Assembly: GCF_000599885.1 (NCBI RefSeq)
Contig: NZ_JFGT01000002.1
Coordinates: forward strand, 682,001 to 746,000
Length of the DNA stretch: 64,000 nt
Source of the DNA: Pantoea sp. IMH
GTDB taxonomy: Bacteria; Pseudomonadota; Gammaproteobacteria; Enterobacterales; Enterobacteriaceae
Direction of reading: 5' to 3'
Shown: positions 60,722-64,000 of the stretch, piece after piece
How the letters are laid out: each line of letters begins with the position of its first letter
How positions within the stretch are numbered: the first letter of the stretch is position 1
Translations under genes and position numbers: made by a program
The notes under the pieces: model-generated
The model's database searches: none
What the model was told of the DNA's origin: nothing
The model's input: the letters and a program-made list of their open reading frames with translations, nothing else

Positions 60722-61777
60722 ATGCCACTCTTTTTCAGGGCCGCACTCGGCCTGGTGTTTATCAGCCTATTTTCTTTCTCCTGCCAGGCTACGCGTCAGG
60801 TGACCGATCAGCTTGGCCGGCAGGTCACTATTCCGGATAACGTCGATCGGGTTGTGGTGCTACAACATCAGACGCTAAACCTGCTGGTGCAGCTTGATGC
60901 TACGGATAAAATGGTGGGAATTCTTGGCAACTGGAAACAGCAGCTGGGCGATGATTATGCCCGGCTGGTACCAGCACTGAACAAACTGCCGACGCTGGGC
61001 GATCTTACCCATGTTGATCTGGAAAAACTGGTGGCGCTACGTCCTCAGGTAGTCTTTGTCACCAACTATGCACCGCAGGAAATGATCGATCAGATCCAGC
61101 AGTTGGGCATCGCCACTATTGCTATCTCCCTTCGTGCCGGCGACGCAACGCAGCAGAGCAAACTTAATCCGGTGCTCGCTGATGATGAGCAGGCTTATAA
61201 CGAAGGGCTGCAGGAAGGGATCCGCCTGATCGGCCAGATCGTCAATAAGCCGGAGCAGGCTGAGGCGCTGATTGCCGCTACTTTCAGCTCGCGTCAGTTA
61301 ACTCATGACCGGTTAAAATCTGTCCCGGAGGCCGAGCGCCTGCGTGTTTATATGGCGAACCCGGAGCTGACAACTTACGGATCCGGTAAATACACTGGCC
61401 TGATGATGATCCACGCAGGCGCACGCAACGTCGCAGCACCAACGATCAAAGGCTATAAGCAAGTCTCGATGGAACAAATCATCGCCTGGAACCCTCAGGT
61501 GATTTTCATCCAGCACCGTTATCCCCGCGTACTTGACGAAATAAAGCAGCAACCGGCATGGCAGGCCGTTGATGCGGTAAAAAACCATCGCGTCTGGCTG
61601 ATGCCGGAATATGCAAAGGCATGGGGTTATCCTATGCCGGAAGCGATGGCTCTGGGCGAGTTGTGGATGGCGAAAAAGCTCTACCCGGCAACATTTAGTG
61701 ATATTGATATGCAGCAGCGCACCAATACGTGGTATCAGCGTTTCTACCGCGCTTCATACACCGGCAGTAATGACTAA
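60722..61777 (+). CDS. Periplasmic iron-complex/cobalamin-type substrate-binding protein
   Basis: 351 aa. Signal peptide (cleavage after ...SCQA, ~23). Class III (FhuD/BtuF-like) two-lobe fold joined by a long helix: VTDQLGRQVTIPDNVDRVVVL at the start, LEKLVALRPQVVFVTNY, then PTIKGYKQVSMEQIIAWNPQVIFI (quoted in parts). ABC importers with such proteins carry siderophores, haem, cobalamin or metal oxyanions. No permease or ATPase gene is adjacent, so its partner must be elsewhere or lost. Ligand unknown. Not present between pheA and tyrA in E. coli. Confidence 0.8.
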   Translation: MPLFFRAALGLVFISLFSFSCQATRQVTDQLGRQVTIPDNVDRVVVLQHQTLNLLVQLDATDKMVGILGNWKQQLGDDYARLVPALNKLPTLGDLTHVDLEKLVALRPQVVFVTNYAPQEMIDQIQQLGIATIAISLRAGDATQQSKLNPVLADDEQAYNEGLQEGIRLIGQIVNKPEQAEALIAATFSSRQLTHDRLKSVPEAERLRVYMANPELTTYGSGKYTGLMMIHAGARNVAAPTIKGYKQVSMEQIIAWNPQVIFIQHRYPRVLDEIKQQPAWQAVDAVKNHRVWLMPEYAKAWGYPMPEAMALGELWMAKKLYPATFSDIDMQQRTNTWYQRFYRASYTGSND

Positions 61778-61793
61778 AGTGAGAAAACTGCAG

Positions 61794-62552
61794 ATGGCCG
61801 AAGATAAATATATCTATGTGCTTGCCGCCGGCAGCCTCAGACCGGTTTGGCCATCGCTGATGGCCGCTTTTAAAACTCAGTCACCTGCTACAAAGATCAT
61901 AACGGCATTTGGTCCGGCAGGGCTTCTCCGGGAACGAATTGAACAGGGTGAAAAATGCGATCTTTTCGCTTCTGCTAATCGGGCGCATCCGCAAAAGCTC
62001 TTACTGTTGGGGAAAGCGCTGGGCGTGACTATTTTTACGCATAATAAACTCTGCCTGACGCTTCCGGCGGCGCTTGCACAACGCGACTGGCTGTCGCTAC
62101 TGGCCGATCCCGCTCTGCGGATCGGCACGTCAACGCCCCTGTCCGATCCCTCTGGGGATTACACCTGGCAGCTTTTTGATCGTATCGAAAAACAGCATCA
62201 AGGTCTGGGAGAGGATCTGAAGCGTCGGGCTCTGAAACTGGTGGGCGGCGCTGACAGTCTTCCCGTTCCGCCGGGGGAACTTGCTGCTACCTGGCTGTTG
62301 AAAACCGGACAGGCAGATATTTTTATTGGCTATCAGAGTTATGCTTCACTGATGGCGGCCAGAGCGGATTTTGTCACGCTGCCGGTGCCATCGCCTTATC
62401 AGGTTCGTGCCGACTATGCGTTTGCGTTATGTCACCACGCAGCACAACCGCTGGGCGATTTTTTATGTTCGGCAGAGGCGCGGGAGATATTTCTGGAAGC
62501 GGGGTTCAGTCATGATAAGGCCGTTTCCGGCCTTAGAGATGATGAGTTATAG
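61794..62552 (+). CDS. ModA-like substrate-binding domain protein without signal peptide
   Basis: 252 aa from ATG 61794 (GTGAG ten nt upstream). ATG 61770 would add 8 residues and overlap the previous stop. The fold is type II molybdate-binding: [58 protein letters not shown] and [10 protein letters not shown]. Neither start gives a hydrophobic leader, so the protein is predicted to be cytoplasmic, which is odd for a binding protein. It may be a sensor, a stored ligand carrier, or a gene whose 5' end was lost by fusion with the gene before it. The 3' end overlaps tyrA by 6 bp, convergent. Confidence 0.75.
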   Translation: MAEDKYIYVLAAGSLRPVWPSLMAAFKTQSPATKIITAFGPAGLLRERIEQGEKCDLFASANRAHPQKLLLLGKALGVTIFTHNKLCLTLPAALAQRDWLSLLADPALRIGTSTPLSDPSGDYTWQLFDRIEKQHQGLGEDLKRRALKLVGGADSLPVPPGELAATWLLKTGQADIFIGYQSYASLMAARADFVTLPVPSPYQVRADYAFALCHHAAQPLGDFLCSAEAREIFLEAGFSHDKAVSGLRDDEL

Positions 62553-63668
62553 CCGGTTGTCGTTAGCCTGACGCAGCAGCGTACGGCTTTCCAGCATAAA
62601 ACGCTGGGCGTAGTCACCGAACCAGTGCTCCACTTTGCGGAAGCTGTCAATAAAGGCCTGTTTATCGCCCTGTTCAAGCAGCTTGATTGCTTCACCGAAG
62701 CGCTGATAATAGCGCTTAATCAGCGCCACATTACTGTCCGAAGACATGATAATGTCCGCATAGAGCTGAGGATCCTGGGCAAACAGGCGTCCAACCATCG
62801 CCAGCTCCAGCCGGTAAATCGGTGATGAGAGCGCCAGCAGCTGATCCAGCTGCACATTCTCTTCTGCCAGATGTAACCCGTAGGCGAACGTGGCAAAGTG
62901 ACGCAGCGCCTGGATAAAGGCCATATTCTGGTCATGTTCAACCGCACTGGTGCGATGAAGACGCGCTCCCCATACCTGGATCTGCTCCAGAAACCACTGA
63001 TAGGCTTCAGGCTGACGTCCGTCACACCAGACGACAACTTGTTTCGCCAGACTACCGCTGTCCGGACCAAACATAGGATGCAGCCCCAGCACCGGTCCGT
63101 TGTGCGCGGCCAGCATCGCCTGAAGCGGACTGTTTTTCACCGACGCCAGATCTACCAGAATGCAGTCTTCCGGCAGCGCTGGCAGCGTCGCGATCACCTC
63201 TTCAGTAAGATGAATCGGAACGCTGATAATAACCATACCGGCACCGGACAGCAGGCTTTCTGCCTGCGCCCAGTCCTCTTTATCGAGGATTTTTACCTGA
63301 TAGCCGGAGAGCGTCAGCATTTTTTCAAACAGACGCCCCATCTGACCTCTGCCGCCCACGATCACCACGGGACGAAGCGTCGGACAGAGCGTTTTGAAAC
63401 CTTTATCATTCTCACTCGAATAGGACTCACGCATGACCCTGCGTAATACGTCCTCAATCAGATCCGGTGGGACGCCCAGCCGTTCGGCCTCTTTACGTCG
63501 TGAAGCCAGCATAGAGGCTTCACGCTCCGGCACATAGATGGGCAGCCCGTACCGGCTCTTAACTTCTCCGACTTCAGCGACCAGCTCCAGCCTTTTGGCC
63601 AGCAGGTCGAGCAGCGCTTTATCCACATCATCAATTTTATCGCGTAGCGCGGTCAGTTCAGCGACCAT
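62547..63668 (-). CDS. tyrA: Bifunctional chorismate mutase/prephenate dehydrogenase TyrA
   Basis: 373 aa, E. coli length. Chorismate mutase domain (1-~90; [19 protein letters not shown]), then an NAD-binding [17 protein letters not shown] at ~105 and the dehydrogenase ([28 protein letters not shown]). Makes 4-hydroxyphenylpyruvate; Tyr-inhibited. It starts 2 bp after aroF, forming the aroF-tyrA operon. Confidence 0.97.
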   Translation of the reverse strand: MVAELTALRDKIDDVDKALLDLLAKRLELVAEVGEVKSRYGLPIYVPEREASMLASRRKEAERLGVPPDLIEDVLRRVMRESYSSENDKGFKTLCPTLRPVVIVGGRGQMGRLFEKMLTLSGYQVKILDKEDWAQAESLLSGAGMVIISVPIHLTEEVIATLPALPEDCILVDLASVKNSPLQAMLAAHNGPVLGLHPMFGPDSGSLAKQVVVWCDGRQPEAYQWFLEQIQVWGARLHRTSAVEHDQNMAFIQALRHFATFAYGLHLAEENVQLDQLLALSSPIYRLELAMVGRLFAQDPQLYADIIMSSDSNVALIKRYYQRFGEAIKLLEQGDKQAFIDSFRKVEHWFGDYAQRFMLESRTLLRQANDNRL

Positions 63669-63670
63669 TA

Positions 63671-64000
63671 TTACCCCTCTTGTGACACACGCGCCGTCAG
63701 CACGCCGTCTAAATCCCGATGTATTTCACGCAGCAGTTCTTCCGTTGTTTCCCAGTTAATGCAGGCATCGGTCACGGAGACGCCGTAGCGCATCTCACTG
63801 CGCGGCTGTTCGGAAGTCTGATTGCCTTCATGCAGATGGCTTTCCAGCATCAGCCCCATGATCGAGCGGTTGCCATCTTTGATCTGCGCCACGGCGGATT
63901 CTGCCACGCCAGTCTGACGCCGGAAATCTTTATTCGAATTACCGTGACTGCAATCTATCATCAGGGAAGGACGCAGTCCTGCCTGTTGCATCTCTTTTTC
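63671..64000 (-). CDS. aroF: DAHP synthase AroF (C-terminal part)
   Basis: The last 109 codons; the rest lies beyond the right window edge. [17 protein letters not shown] carries the metal-binding His region, then GVMLESHL-like [15 protein letters not shown] and [19 protein letters not shown]. The Tyr-type enzyme is assigned because it precedes tyrA by 2 bp. First step of the shikimate pathway; TyrR-controlled promoter would be outside. Confidence 0.95.
   Translation of the reverse strand, partial: EKEMQQAGLRPSLMIDCSHGNSNKDFRRQTGVAESAVAQIKDGNRSIMGLMLESHLHEGNQTSEQPRSEMRYGVSVTDACINWETTEELLREIHRDLDGVLTARVSQEG

Overview
The window is a stretch of enterobacterial chromosome, most probably from Erwiniaceae (Erwinia, Pantoea or Mixta type). 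Protein after protein closely matches the Escherichia coli homologue as I know it (SpeG, NrdHIEF, ProVWX, EmrRAB, PssA, KgtP, ClpB, RluD, BamD, RaiA, PheA, TyrA). Gene order follows the E. coli block from ssrA through nrd, proU, emr, yfiF, trxC, yfiP, yfiQ, pssA, yfiM, kgtP, rrnG, clpB, yfiH, rluD, bamD, raiA and pheA to tyrA/aroF. Some blocks are not in the E. coli order: a RIO-type kinase, a complete phn (C-P lyase) operon, and betT, tsx, speG and mmuPM.

Layout. 1-3270 is the right end of an AT-rich genomic island. It carries one large gene, a PD-(D/E)XK nuclease fused to a STAND-type NTPase, and ends in a degenerate copy of the tmRNA (ssrA) 3' end, followed by the native ssrA terminator. 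The intact ssrA copy and any integrase would lie to the left of the window. 3949-4803 is an orphan RIO kinase. 5210-16455 is the phn operon on the minus strand, in the order F-G-H-I-J-K-L-M-N-P then C-D-E1-E2, with PhoB-box arrays before phnF and again before phnC. 17164-24609 holds betT, tsx (two CRP-like sites), speG, a lipoprotein, mmuPM behind a MetJ operator, and ygaC. 24771-38442 holds ygaM, nrdHIEF (NrdR box pair), proVWX, an MFS transporter, a decayed ABC-ATPase remnant and emrRAB. 38506-46986 holds yfiF, trxC, tapT, yfiQ, pssA, yfiM and kgtP.

47757-53221 is a complete rRNA operon on the minus strand: P1, P2, 16S, tRNA-Glu(TTC), 23S, 5S, terminator. It is the rrnG equivalent. The 770-bp stretch beyond its terminator has no convincing gene but has features resembling rtT-type RNA. 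53345-64000 holds clpB behind a sigma-32 promoter, pgeF, rluD, bamD, raiA, the pheL attenuator with pheA, a two-gene cluster of substrate-binding proteins with no transporter partners, then tyrA and the end of aroF.

The genes group into phosphonate scavenging under phosphate control, osmoprotectant uptake (BetT, ProU), sulfur amino-acid salvage (MmuPM), class Ib ribonucleotide reduction, multidrug efflux, translation hardware, and Phe/Tyr synthesis. The most unusual items are the ssrA-borne nuclease-NTPase gene, which is a candidate single-gene phage-defence system, and the orphan binding-protein pair between pheA and tyrA. All assignments come from reading motifs and recalling families; no database search was run.
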